Of a stretch of 64,000 nt of DNA, positions 7,897 through 16,780 are shown piece after piece. The DNA comes from JAPOUP01 sp026708635 (lineage in GTDB: Bacteria > Pseudomonadota > Alphaproteobacteria > Rhodobacterales > Rhodobacteraceae): the NCBI GenBank assembly GCA_965200115.1, contig OZ241336.1, positions 3,658,001-3,722,000 of the forward strand, in the 5' to 3' direction. Under the pieces are notes generated by a model. It was not told the origin of the DNA, ran no database searches, and saw only the letters and a program-made list of their open reading frames with translations. Made by a program: the position numbers and the translations under genes. Position 1 is the first letter of the stretch. Each line of letters begins with the position of its first letter.

Positions 7897-8820
7897 ATGC
7901 CCTTGCCCGTGGCGTCCAGGCCGAAGCCCCCTAAAGGCATGGACGGGGACGCCTTGAGCCGCCTGTTTCCGATCCTGACCGTGCTAGCCGCGCTCGTCGC
8001 GGTCTGGTATGCTGGCTCGGTTTGGATGAACTCCGGATGGACGCTGGCGCAGGCCGAGCGATCCGGCCAGGAATTGAGCCTGTCCGAGATCGTTGCTGAC
8101 GCAATGGTGCAGGAACGGCCGCGGCTGCCGCCGCCCCATCAGGTACTTGCCGAACTGAAAAAGACGGTCATCGACACAAAGGTCACCTCGAAGCGCAGTC
8201 TCGTATTCCATAGCTGGATCACGCTGTCCTCCACGCTTGCCGGTTTCACGCTGGGCACGCTGGTGGGGATTCTGGCCGCCGTGGGCATCGTGTATTCGCG
8301 GACCCTTAAAATGGCGTTAATGCCATGGGCGATCATCAGTCAGACCATCCCGATCGTGGCCATCGCGCCGATGATCATCGTGGTTCTGGCGTCAATGGGA
8401 GTCGAGGGACGCGCCGTCCCCAAAGCGATCATCTCAGCGTATCTATGCTATTTTCCGGTGCTTGTGGGAATGTCGAAAGGGCTGCGCAGTCCCGATGGAA
8501 TGCAGCTGGACCTCCTGAAGACCTATGGCGCGAACGGACGGCAGACGTTCTGGAAGCTTCGGTTTCCCTCTTCGATGCCGTATTTCTTCACCTCGCTGAA
8601 AATCGGGGTCGCCGCGGCGCTGGTGGGTACGATCGTGGGTGAACTGCCGACCGGCGCGATACGGGGGCTTGGAGCCCGGATTCTTATCGGGGATCAGTTC
8701 GGCAATCCGATCATGATCTGGGCCGCATTGATCATGGCGGCGTGTCTGGCGGCCGCGCTTGTGGGTACCGTGGCCGGCCTGCAGAGGGTTACGGCGAGAC
8801 GGATGGGCTTTTCGCGATGA
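7897..8820 (+). CDS. ABC importer permease, NitT/TauT-like
   Basis: This inner-membrane permease has several hydrophobic helices, starting with FPILTVLAALVAVWYAGSVW. The cytoplasmic coupling loop contains KTYGANGRQTFWKLRFPSSM, and the C-terminal part resembles SsuC/ThiX proteins. The frame is open back to 7783, but that early part is arginine/proline rich and unlike a permease. I chose ATG 7897; ATG 7939, preceded by AAAGG, is equally possible. A periplasmic insert of about 40 residues (SLSEIVADAMVQERPRLPPP) lies after helix 1. It forms the transmembrane channel with the next gene. Confidence 0.87.
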   Translation: MPLPVASRPKPPKGMDGDALSRLFPILTVLAALVAVWYAGSVWMNSGWTLAQAERSGQELSLSEIVADAMVQERPRLPPPHQVLAELKKTVIDTKVTSKRSLVFHSWITLSSTLAGFTLGTLVGILAAVGIVYSRTLKMALMPWAIISQTIPIVAIAPMIIVVLASMGVEGRAVPKAIISAYLCYFPVLVGMSKGLRSPDGMQLDLLKTYGANGRQTFWKLRFPSSMPYFFTSLKIGVAAALVGTIVGELPTGAIRGLGARILIGDQFGNPIMIWAALIMAACLAAALVGTVAGLQRVTARRMGFSR

Positions 8821-8885
8821 ACGGGTGTGCGAAGCTGTCCCATAACGGAAAGGCCGCGCGGATTGCCGTGGCCCGGGAGCGCTGA
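8817..8885 (+). CDS. 22-codon ORF between the two permeases (doubtful)
   Basis: An ATG overlapping the stop of the first permease (ATGA) opens MNGCAKLSHNGKAARIAVAR and ends at 8885, one base before the ATG of the second permease. It is probably only a re-initiation bridge or a chance frame; no family is recognised. Confidence 0.2.
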   Translation: MNGCAKLSHNGKAARIAVARER

Positions 8886-8886
8886 T

Positions 8887-9732
8887 ATGGTTCCGGTCCT
8901 CATTGCCGTGGTGGTCTGGCTGGCGGCCTGGTGGCTGAACGTGCGCATAGCGGGGTCCGTCTGGCGCGACAGCCGGGCCGGGAGGTTGGCGGTTCCCGTG
9001 ATTTTCGGGATCACGGTATTGGTGGTCTGGGAATGCCTGGTGCTCGGACTGCGGGTCTCACCCGTGATTCTTCCGGCGCCGACCGCGATCGCGGCGCGGT
9101 TCGCGGTCTCGACCGAGGTGCTTTGGGGTGACTTCGTCCAGACCGCGCTCAAAGGTGCGGTAAGTGGCTACGTGATCGGCTGCGGCGCCGCATTCCTTGT
9201 GTCACTGGCGATTGACCGAAGTCCGTTCCTGCAGCGCGGTCTTCTGCCGATCGGCAATTTCGTCGCGGCCCTGCCGATCGTCGGTACCGCGCCGATACTG
9301 GTGAACTGGTTCGGGTTTGACTGGCAGTCCAAGGCGGCCGTGGTGGTGGTGATGGTGTTTTTCCCAATGCTGGTCAATACCGTTCAGGGATTTGCGGATA
9401 CAACGGCGATGCAGCGTGACCTGATGCGCACGTATTCCGCGAATTACTGGCAGACGCTGCTCAAGCTGCGTCTGCCGGCCGCGATGCCATTCATCTTCAA
9501 CGGGCTCAAGATTTCCACTACGCTGGCGTTGATCGGGGCGATAGTGGCGGAGTATTTCGGATCCCCGACCCGTGGTATGGGCTTCCGGATTTCAACCGAA
9601 GTCGGCGTGCTCGGGCTGGACATGGTGTGGGCGGAGATAACTGTGGCCGCCATCGCGGGTTCGTCGTTTTACGGCGCGGTGGCGTTGATGGAGAGGGGGG
9701 CGACATTCTGGCATCCCTCGCAAAGAAGCTGA
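8887..9732 (+). CDS. ABC importer permease, NitT/TauT-like
   Basis: This is the second membrane subunit, 281 residues from MVPVLIAVVVWLAAWW at 8887. It has about six helices and the coupling-loop motif RTYSANYWQTLLKLRLPAAM near residue 177, which mirrors the loop of the first permease. The open frame from 8827 adds a non-family leader. Two non-identical permeases, one ATPase and one binding protein make a complete importer. Confidence 0.9.
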   Translation: MVPVLIAVVVWLAAWWLNVRIAGSVWRDSRAGRLAVPVIFGITVLVVWECLVLGLRVSPVILPAPTAIAARFAVSTEVLWGDFVQTALKGAVSGYVIGCGAAFLVSLAIDRSPFLQRGLLPIGNFVAALPIVGTAPILVNWFGFDWQSKAAVVVVMVFFPMLVNTVQGFADTTAMQRDLMRTYSANYWQTLLKLRLPAAMPFIFNGLKISTTLALIGAIVAEYFGSPTRGMGFRISTEVGVLGLDMVWAEITVAAIAGSSFYGAVALMERGATFWHPSQRS

Positions 9733-9760
9733 TATGGACAGCAAACCTGAGGAGAGACTG

Positions 9761-10744
9761 ATGAAGAAACTTACCGGAACGATTGCGGCGCTCGCGTTGA
9801 CCGCGGGCGCGGCCCACGCGGCGGACGACCTGACCCTGCAGCTAAAGTGGGTCACGCAGGCGCAGTTCGCCGGCTATTATGTCGCGTTGGAAAAGGGGTT
9901 CTACGATGAGGAGGATCTGAATGTCACCATCAAGCCCGGTGGTCCGGACATCGCGCCGACCCAGGTCATCGCCGGTGGTGGCGCGGACGTGACGGTCGAG
10001 TGGATGCCGGCAGCCCTTGCGGCACGGGAGAAAGGTCTGCCGCTGGTGAACATAGCGCAGCCCTTCAAGTCCTCCGGCATGATGCTGACCTGCCGGAAGG
10101 ATACCGGGATCGAGGCGACGGAGGACTTCCGCGGAAAGACTCTCGGGGTGTGGTTCTTCGGTAACGAGTTCCCGTTCCTGAGCTGGATGTCACAGCTCGG
10201 CATCCCGACGGATGGATCGGAACAGGGAGTTGAGGTCCTCAAGCAGGGTTTCAATGTCGACCCGATCCTGAACGGTCAGGCTGACTGTGTGTCGACGATG
10301 ACCTACAACGAATACTGGCAGATCATCGATGCGGGGCTCGCTCCGGAGGATCTGGTCGTCTTCAAGTACGAGGACCAGGGCGTGGCCACGTTGGAGGACG
10401 GTCTCTACGTGCTTGAGGACCGGCTTTCCGACGGGGAGTTCCGGGACCAGCTCGTTCGCTTCGTGCGCGCTTCGATGAGGGGCTGGAAATACGCCGAGGA
10501 GAATCCGGACGAAGCGGCGCTGATCGTCCTGGAATACGACGAGACCGGAGCCCAGACGGAGAACCATCAGAAACGCATGATGGGCGAGATCGCCAAGCTG
10601 ACCGCGGGATCGAACGGTGCGCTTGATCCGGCCGATTTCGACCGGACGGTCGACACTCTTCTGGCCGGAGGGTCCGACCCGGTGATCACTGGCAGACCGG
10701 AGGGTGGCTGGACCCATGAAATCTCCGACGCCGCACTGAACTGA
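9761..10744 (+). CDS. NMT1/THI5-like periplasmic substrate-binding protein
   Basis: This 327-residue protein has a classical signal peptide (MKKLTGTIAALALTAGAAHA, cleavage before ADD). LQLKWVTQAQFAGYYVALEKG is the family hallmark for binding proteins of pyrimidine, thiamine-precursor and related importers. The ATG at 9761 is preceded by AGGAGAG; the upstream ATG at 9734 lacks a good site. In this context it probably captures uracil, dihydropyrimidine, hydantoin or a similar ring for the hydrolases encoded upstream. The ligand cannot be read from sequence. The operon ends here at a strong terminator. Confidence 0.9.
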   Translation: MKKLTGTIAALALTAGAAHAADDLTLQLKWVTQAQFAGYYVALEKGFYDEEDLNVTIKPGGPDIAPTQVIAGGGADVTVEWMPAALAAREKGLPLVNIAQPFKSSGMMLTCRKDTGIEATEDFRGKTLGVWFFGNEFPFLSWMSQLGIPTDGSEQGVEVLKQGFNVDPILNGQADCVSTMTYNEYWQIIDAGLAPEDLVVFKYEDQGVATLEDGLYVLEDRLSDGEFRDQLVRFVRASMRGWKYAEENPDEAALIVLEYDETGAQTENHQKRMMGEIAKLTAGSNGALDPADFDRTVDTLLAGGSDPVITGRPEGGWTHEISDAALN

Positions 10745-10752
10745 CGACGGGC

Positions 10753-10780
10753 GGCCCCCGGCCATGTGTCGGGGGCCTTT
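10753..10780 (+). terminator. Intrinsic terminator of the pyrimidine/ABC operon
   Basis: GGCCCCCG (10753-10760) pairs perfectly with CGGGGGCC (10770-10777) around a 9-base loop and is followed by TTTCC. It lies 9 bases after the binding-protein stop codon. Confidence 0.8.
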
Positions 10781-10919
10781 CCTGCGGGCCCGCGCCGCCC
10801 TCGCGGTGTGTTCGCGTTATAATCGCGGGGAGTTCGAAAAGCGAACCACACGGGAGTCGCAGCCGGGCTTGGCCGGGTTCCGGGTTTAGCCCAATTTTCT
10901 GACTCCGGCGTTTTGGCCA

Positions 10920-11090
10920 ATGTTGCCGGACGGCGCGCAGGCCGCGCTTGCGGCGGCGTTCGCGCGGATGCGAGGCCGGGGATACGCCGACAGGTACCGC
11001 GGGCGGGCTGTCCATCTGGTCGCCATGGCCTGCGGGCGCGAAGCGCGCAACCTGCTCGAGGTCCGGGCCCAGCCTGTGGAGAATTCCTGA
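10920..11090 (+). pseudogene. C-terminal remnant of PD-(D/E)XK (DUF1703) AAA-ATPase family protein
   Basis: The 56-codon frame reads ALAAAFARMRGRGYADRYRG, then RAVHLVAMACGREARNLLEV. This matches the end of the large DUF1703/AAA-ATPase family, whose proteins finish with a pattern like I-x-x-K-x-YADKY...P-x-HLIGVxFSxExRN. The rest of the gene, about 450 residues, is absent: the bases upstream belong to the operon terminator region. The AUG here is probably only an internal Met. I infer that a deletion or rearrangement joined this stub to the operon end. Confidence 0.5.
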
Positions 11091-11237
11091 AGGAACGGCG
11101 GAAGATCAGGACGGTTGACTGGACAAAGGTATCGGTTCAGCGGTGGGACCGGAATATGGCCGTGGAGCCACCGTAAGGTCCATATCGACTGAAAAACGGG
11201 CCGCCGCGGGGGCGCATGCGGTGTCAGGTGTCCTGTT

Positions 11238-12023
11238 TCAGATGGCCAGGTATTCCGCGCGGAGCGCTTCGTCATCCAGAACTTCCTGCGCGGTGCCGTC
11301 GAAAACGACCTGACCGGTATCGAGTATCACGGCCCTGTCCGCCAGCATCAGCGCACGAACCGCGTTCTGTTCGACGATCACGGTGGTTATGCCCTGCTCC
11401 TTGATGATGTTCAGGGTCTTTTCGATTTCATCGACGATGACCGGCGCGAGTCCCTCGTAAGGCTCGTCCAGAAGCAGAACCTTGATGTCGCGGGCGAGGG
11501 CGCGGCCGATGGCGAGCATCTGCTGCTCGCCACCCGACAGGGTCACGCCCTCCTGTTTGCGGCGCTCGCCGAGGCGCGGAAAGAGATCGAAGATACGTTC
11601 CGGCGCCCAGCCTGTGGGTTCGGCGATGCGTGCGAGCTGAATGTTTTCCTCAACGGTCAGTCCCGAGATGATGCGTCGATCCTCCGGCACCAGCTGTATG
11701 CCGCTGACCGCCGCCTGGTGGCTGTTCATCGTATGCAGGTGCTTGTGGTCTAGCCAGATCTCGCCGTGGGTGACCTGGGGACTGTCAAGCCGCGCGATGG
11801 CGCGCAGTGTCGATGTCTTTCCCGCGCCATTGCGGCCGAGCAGGGCGAGGATCTCGCCCTCATGGACGTTTAGGCTGACGCCCTGGACGATATAGCTCTC
11901 CCCGTAATAGGCGTGCATGTTCCATACCGAGAGGAACGCCGGCGCGGTTTCCGCCACATTCGCGTGCCGCGAGAAATCCGGCTTTTCGTATGCCGTGGAC
12001 ATCGGATCCTCGATCAGGGTCAT
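11238..12023 (-). CDS. livF: Branched-chain-type ABC transporter ATPase LivF
   Basis: Last gene of a five-gene minus-strand HAAT-type importer. The 261-residue ATPase has Walker A GRNGAGKTST near residue 65, signature LSGGEQQMLAIGRAL near 160, and Walker B VLLLDEPYEGLAPVIV near 180, the usual LivF wording. Its ATG overlaps the livG stop (ATGA), implying translational coupling. An internal start at MSTAYEKPDF, seven codons in, is also possible. Confidence 0.93.
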   Translation of the reverse strand: MTLIEDPMSTAYEKPDFSRHANVAETAPAFLSVWNMHAYYGESYIVQGVSLNVHEGEILALLGRNGAGKTSTLRAIARLDSPQVTHGEIWLDHKHLHTMNSHQAAVSGIQLVPEDRRIISGLTVEENIQLARIAEPTGWAPERIFDLFPRLGERRKQEGVTLSGGEQQMLAIGRALARDIKVLLLDEPYEGLAPVIVDEIEKTLNIIKEQGITTVIVEQNAVRALMLADRAVILDTGQVVFDGTAQEVLDDEALRAEYLAI

Positions 12024-12778
12024 CAGTGGGCCTCCCCAAGATAGGCTTCGCGGACCTTAGGATGGCCCTTGATGTTGTCAGGCGTGTCTTCAACAAGCGG
12101 CGATCCCTGAGCGAGCACCGTGATTCTCTCCGCCAGGCTGAACACGACGTGCATATCATGTTCGATGATCGCCACAGTTATGTCGCGGTTCGCGTGGATC
12201 TCCTTTAGCAGATCGATCGTTCTATTGGTGTCCGCCCGCGCCATTCCCGCCGTCGGCTCGTCGAGCAGGAGCAGGCGTGGCCGCTGCACAAGGCACATGG
12301 CGATCTCGAGGCGCCGCTTGTCGCCCCGCGAAAGGCTGCCCGCGTGATGGTCGATGCGGTCCTGCATGTTGACGTCGACGAGTATCTTCTCGGCCATTTC
12401 GTTGATTTCGGCTTCGGCGTCCACCTTCCGGATGGCGCGCATCCGGAAGGTGCCGTCCCGCTTGGCGAAACAGGGAATCATCACGTTTTCCCTGACCGTC
12501 AGATCCGCGAAAATCTCCGGCGTCTGGAAAACCCGGCTGATGCCCATCTGGTTGATCTCGTGCGGCGTCTGGCCAAGGACCGACTGCCCGTCGAACATGA
12601 CGCTTCCCGTGTCGGGGACAAGCTTGCCGACAAGGCAGTTCAGCAGCGTCGACTTTCCCGCTCCGTTCGGACCGATTATGGCATGCAGGCTGTTCTCGGC
12701 AACGGTGAGATTTACGTCGGCCAGCGCCCGCAACCCGCCGAAACGCTTGTTGACGCCCTTGACTTCAAGGATTCCCAT
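12023..12778 (-). CDS. livG: Branched-chain-type ABC transporter ATPase LivG
   Basis: This 251-residue ATPase has Walker A GPNGAGKSTLLN near residue 36, signature LSRGDKRRLEIAMCL near 152 and Walker B LLLLDEPTAGMARAD near 170. LSRGDKR in place of the common LSYGxQR is a variant seen in several alphaproteobacterial copies. It lies between livM and livF with minimal spacing. Confidence 0.93.
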   Translation of the reverse strand: MGILEVKGVNKRFGGLRALADVNLTVAENSLHAIIGPNGAGKSTLLNCLVGKLVPDTGSVMFDGQSVLGQTPHEINQMGISRVFQTPEIFADLTVRENVMIPCFAKRDGTFRMRAIRKVDAEAEINEMAEKILVDVNMQDRIDHHAGSLSRGDKRRLEIAMCLVQRPRLLLLDEPTAGMARADTNRTIDLLKEIHANRDITVAIIEHDMHVVFSLAERITVLAQGSPLVEDTPDNIKGHPKVREAYLGEAH

Positions 12779-12792
12779 CCTCCGGTCCTTCC

Positions 12793-14019
12793 CTATTCGG
12801 CCGCTTTGCGCGGGGATTGATTCCGTTCCTTGCCGGAACCCTCCGCCGCGTTCCTGAAGCGGTCAAATAGACCGCCGGTCCGCTTTCCAAGCTCCACGAG
12901 GCCACCGGGAAGGAATATGACGACGAGCATGAAGAGGATGCCGAGGGTCAGGTGCCAGCCCTTGCCGACGAAAAAGTGCAGAACCCAGACGAGAGCGTCC
13001 TCGAGACCGTCCGGCAGGAACGACAGCCATTGGTGCAGGAGATTATCGTTGATCTTGGAGAGGATGTTCTTGAAATACTCGATGAATCCCGACCCGAGAA
13101 TTGGACCTATCAACGTCCCCGCGCCACCCAGGATCGCCATTATCACGATTTCCCCCGATGCCGTCCAGTGCATCCTCTCGGCACCGGCAAGGGGATCCAT
13201 CGAACTCAGGAGACCGCCCGCCAGACCTGCGTACATGCCCGAGACGACGAATGCGCACAGCGTGTACGGTCGGGTGTTGAGGCCCGTGTAGCTCAGGCGC
13301 TGCTGGTTGGACTTTACCGCCCGCAGCATCAACCCGAAGGGTGATCGGAATATCCTGATCGATAGGTAGAAAGTCGCCAGCATGATGACGCCGCACAGGT
13401 AGTATCCGGCGTTGAGCGTGAACGCCCAGCTACCGATCTCCAGCTCAAGGCTGTCGCGCATCACCAGGCCAAAAAGGTGCGGAAGCTCGGGCGCGTTCTC
13501 GCCCATAAGGTATTGGGGATCGGACGTGTACACCTGAAGGCCCGTCTCCCCGTTGGTCAGGTTGATGCCTTTCTGCGGGTTTCCCAGAACCGAGTAGGCT
13601 AGGTTGAAGCACATCTGCGCGAGCGCCAGGGTCAGGATCGAGAAATAGATGCCGGTCCTTCTCAGGGCGATGTATCCGATGATCAGGCTGGCGATGCCGG
13701 AGACGACAATTGCAAGGATGATCGCCGGAACGACGTTGTAGCTGAGCAGCTTGAACATCCAGACGGCTGAATAGCTGCCGATCCCAAGGAATGCGGCGTG
13801 GCCGAACGATAGGTATCCCGTGAGCCCGAAAAGGATGTTGAAGCCGATCACGAGTATCCCGAAGATCACGAAACGCTGCATGAGGTCGGGATAGCCGGCG
13901 TTGAACATCTGTGCCATCGCCGTTCCTTCCGGGAACGGGTTAAGGATGAACGGCGCGAGGATGACCAGAACCGTGACCGTTATGAATAGGAGGGCATCCT
14001 TCCTGTTGAGGCCAATCAT
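12793..14019 (-). CDS. livM: Branched-chain-type ABC permease LivM
   Basis: This 408-residue integral membrane subunit has the LivM pattern NILFGLTGYLSFGHAAFLGI near residue 60 and AGLAGGLLSSMDPLAGAERM near 265. The stretch from about residue 137 to 180 (LTNGETGLQVYTSDPQYLMG) is a long hydrophilic segment, unusual next to short LivM proteins and perhaps a periplasmic loop. It starts just after livH (4-base gap) and is followed at 14 bases by livG. Confidence 0.92.
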   Translation of the reverse strand: MIGLNRKDALLFITVTVLVILAPFILNPFPEGTAMAQMFNAGYPDLMQRFVIFGILVIGFNILFGLTGYLSFGHAAFLGIGSYSAVWMFKLLSYNVVPAIILAIVVSGIASLIIGYIALRRTGIYFSILTLALAQMCFNLAYSVLGNPQKGINLTNGETGLQVYTSDPQYLMGENAPELPHLFGLVMRDSLELEIGSWAFTLNAGYYLCGVIMLATFYLSIRIFRSPFGLMLRAVKSNQQRLSYTGLNTRPYTLCAFVVSGMYAGLAGGLLSSMDPLAGAERMHWTASGEIVIMAILGGAGTLIGPILGSGFIEYFKNILSKINDNLLHQWLSFLPDGLEDALVWVLHFFVGKGWHLTLGILFMLVVIFLPGGLVELGKRTGGLFDRFRNAAEGSGKERNQSPRKAAE

Positions 14020-14023
14020 TGGA

Positions 14024-15064
14024 CTATTCCTCCATCACGCCTCTGCGACCCATAAGGCCCCGTGGCCGCGTGAGCAGAATCGCGATCGCCACGAGATAGA
14101 TGATGATCTGGTCGATGCCGGGCACGATCGCCTTGATTTCGTTCATGGATGCGAAGGCCTCGAGGACGCCCAGCAGGAAACCCGCCAGCACCGCGCCCGG
14201 GAGAGAGCCCATGCCGCCGACGACGACCACAACGAAGCTCAGGACCAGGAAATCCATGCCCATGTGGTAGTTCGGTGAATTGATCGGCGTGTACATCACG
14301 CCGGCGACGCCTGCGACGCAGGCGGCGACCGCGAACATTATGGTGAAGCGGCGGTCGATGTTTATGCCCAGAAGGCCCACGGTTTCCCGGTCGGCCATAC
14401 CGGCGCGAACCACCATTCCGAACGTCGTGAAACGGAGGAAGGCGAATACCATGAAGATGATGGCGAGCGCGAAGAAGAAATACACCAGCCGCCAGATGGG
14501 GTAGATGATGGCGTTTTCCCCAAAGCCGATAAGGACACCGAAGTCGAACGATCCCGTCAGCGCGTCCGGTGCCGGCGTGGGAATGGGGTTCGCGCCGTAG
14601 TAAGCCTTTACGATCTCCTGCAGGACGATCGCCAGACCGAACGTCACCAGGATCTGGTCGGCGTGCGGGCGCTTGTAGAAATGTTTGATGAGCCCGCGCT
14701 CCATCGTGAAGCCCACCGCGATCATGACCGGAATCGAGAACAGGATCGCGAGCGGAACCGACCAGTCGATGATCGAGTTCCCGGTCGCCTCCCCGAACCA
14801 GCTCACCACGTATGGTGTCTCGACCTTCAGCGGGTTTCCGAGGAAATCCTTCTGGGTCTCATCGATGACCGAATAGCTGAAGGTCAGGATCCGCTGCAGC
14901 GTAACCGCGCAGAAGGCGCCGATCATAAAGAGGGCGCCGTGCGCGAAATTCACGACACCGAGGGTTCCGAATATCAGCGTCAGTCCGAGCGCGATGAGGG
15001 CGTAGGCGGAGCCTTTGTCCAGGCCGTTGAGTACCTGAAGAATCACTGCGTCCATGTTCGTCAC
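14024..15064 (-). CDS. livH: Branched-chain-type ABC permease LivH
   Basis: This 346-residue membrane subunit opens with MTNMDAVILQVLNGLDKGSA and has the LivH signature ALIALGLTLIFGTLGVVNFA. An extra hydrophilic stretch (about residues 52-75, SYSVIDETQKDFLGNPLKVE) separates the second and third helices. It is the first membrane subunit after the binding protein, with a 104-base gap. Confidence 0.92.
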   Translation of the reverse strand: MTNMDAVILQVLNGLDKGSAYALIALGLTLIFGTLGVVNFAHGALFMIGAFCAVTLQRILTFSYSVIDETQKDFLGNPLKVETPYVVSWFGEATGNSIIDWSVPLAILFSIPVMIAVGFTMERGLIKHFYKRPHADQILVTFGLAIVLQEIVKAYYGANPIPTPAPDALTGSFDFGVLIGFGENAIIYPIWRLVYFFFALAIIFMVFAFLRFTTFGMVVRAGMADRETVGLLGINIDRRFTIMFAVAACVAGVAGVMYTPINSPNYHMGMDFLVLSFVVVVVGGMGSLPGAVLAGFLLGVLEAFASMNEIKAIVPGIDQIIIYLVAIAILLTRPRGLMGRRGVMEE

Positions 15065-15168
15065 CGTCTGGCTTGCCAGCGCCGGGGCCCTTGTCGCGCG
15101 CCCGGAGCCAGAACCGGATTCCGCGGGGCGGGAGATACCGCCCCGCGACTATCTTCGCATATTACGGG

Positions 15169-16524
15169 TCAGACGCCCGGATTGCACGTTCCGAGATCAC
15201 CGCCGGCGAACATCGGGTGATCGGGCGGATAGATGACCTGTTCCACCGGCGTGACCTCAACCACTTCCAGAACGTCGAATTCCGAGGTCGGGTTTTCTTT
15301 TCCGCGCACGACCAGAACGTCCTTGAAGCATTGATGGTCATCGGCGCGGTAGAGCGTCGGACCATTGCCGAGACCGTCGAACTCAAAGCCCTCGAGGGCC
15401 TCGACCACACCGCAGGGGTTGAACGTGCCAGCCCGGTTGACGGCGTCGGCGTACAGCAGCGTCTGGCAGTATACCGTATGCGCCGCCTGGCTTGGCGGGA
15501 AGCCGTACTTGGTGCCGAAGGAGCGCACGAAAGTCTTCGATCCGTCGTCGGACAGCGACCAATGCCAGTTCGTGGAACCGAGGATGCCCTTGACGTTCTC
15601 GCCGGCTCCCCTCGCCATCAGGCGGGAGTAAAGCGGCACCACGATTTCGAAATTCTTTCCGTTCACCTCCTTGTCGCGGAGGCCGAACTGAACGGCGTTG
15701 GTCAGTGAGTTGACCATGTTGCCGCCGTAATGGTTCAGAACGAGGACATCGGCGCCCGAATTCAGCACCGGGGCGATGTATGAGGAGAAGTCGGTCGCCG
15801 CAAGCGGTGTGCGGACGGCGCTGACGGTTTCCCAGCCAACGGCCTCTGTGGAGGCCTTGATCGATTCCTCCTGGGTCCAGCCCCAGTTGTAGTCGGCGGT
15901 CAGGTGGTAGGCTTTCCGGCCCGAACCGTAGGCGTTGGCGAGAACGGGCGCCAGGGCCGCTCCCGACATGTAGGCATTGAAGAAATGGCGGAAACCGTTC
16001 GCCTTCCGGTCCTTGCCTGTCGTGTCGTTCGAATGGGTAAGCCCGGCCATGAAGATGACGCCGGCCTCCTGGCATAGCCCCTGGACGGCGACGGCGACGC
16101 TCGAGGACGAGCCGCCGGTGATCATGATGGCGCCATCCTTCTCGATCATGGACTTCGCGGACGCCCGCGCCGCGTCCCCTTTGGTCTGAGTGTCTCCGGT
16201 CACGTATTCGACCTTGCGGCCGAGGATGCCGGTGCCGTCGAGTGTCTGCGAGGAGAAGGTGCTGAGCATGCCGCCGTCGCCTCCGCCGTTGAGGTGCTCG
16301 ACGGCCAGTTCGTAGGCGCGAAGCTCGTCGGCGCCCTCGTCGGCGTAGGGGCCGGTCTGGGGAACGTTGAAGCCCAGCGTGCACGAGCTGTCGCCCGGAG
16401 CGTTCATATAGCCGGATTCGCTGGCCCATGAAGCGCCGGTGAAGACCGTCGGCGTGGCGAGCGCCGCGCCGAACCCGGCACTCGTCTTCAGCACGCCCCG
16501 GCGGGTGAGTTTGGTGTGGGACAT
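15169..16524 (-). CDS. Tat-exported LivK-type substrate-binding protein
   Basis: This is the periplasmic receptor of the importer encoded downstream. The start MSHTKLTRRGVLKTSAGFGA at 16524 follows GGGAGGA; the upstream frame to 16635 is not family-like. LTRRGVLKTSAGFGAALATP is a twin-arginine signal, so the protein is probably exported folded. The mature part (CTLGFNVPQTGPYADEGADE near residue 48, then GDTQTKGDAARASAKSMIEK near 110) is a periplasmic-binding-protein type I fold of about 450 residues, larger than amino-acid LivK. That points to short-chain amides, urea-like or acyl substrates as alternatives. The divergent DUF2083 regulator hints at a carboxylate-type ligand, but this is inference. 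Confidence 0.88.
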   Translation of the reverse strand: MSHTKLTRRGVLKTSAGFGAALATPTVFTGASWASESGYMNAPGDSSCTLGFNVPQTGPYADEGADELRAYELAVEHLNGGGDGGMLSTFSSQTLDGTGILGRKVEYVTGDTQTKGDAARASAKSMIEKDGAIMITGGSSSSVAVAVQGLCQEAGVIFMAGLTHSNDTTGKDRKANGFRHFFNAYMSGAALAPVLANAYGSGRKAYHLTADYNWGWTQEESIKASTEAVGWETVSAVRTPLAATDFSSYIAPVLNSGADVLVLNHYGGNMVNSLTNAVQFGLRDKEVNGKNFEIVVPLYSRLMARGAGENVKGILGSTNWHWSLSDDGSKTFVRSFGTKYGFPPSQAAHTVYCQTLLYADAVNRAGTFNPCGVVEALEGFEFDGLGNGPTLYRADDHQCFKDVLVVRGKENPTSEFDVLEVVEVTPVEQVIYPPDHPMFAGGDLGTCNPGV

Positions 16525-16666
16525 GAGGTATCCTCCCTTGTCGTCCGATGGAATGGCGCAGCCCCAGCGGGCATGGCCATTGGTTTTCAAGATAGTGGCA
16601 GTGTTGGTGACCGAATGAAAACATCGCAACAACACGTTCGGAAAAATATGGATTCGTGTTAACGGA

Positions 16667-16703
16667 TTGACAGAATCCAGGTTGATTTAGTAAAGTCGTT
16701 TAC
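16667..16703 (+). promoter_or_regulatory. Possible promoter/operator for the DUF2083 regulator
   Basis: TTGACA at 16667-16672 is followed 17 bases later by a poor -10 (GTAAAG). A small inverted repeat GTAAA-GTCG-TTTAC (16690-16703) overlaps it. It lies in the region between the divergent binding-protein and regulator genes. The evidence is only positional. Confidence 0.25.
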
Positions 16704-16780
16704 CGGCCGCCGGAGATCGTCGTGGATTTCGTTGTCGATCGCGTCATGGAGACGGCCATGAAAACTAGGGGGAGTGGTGA

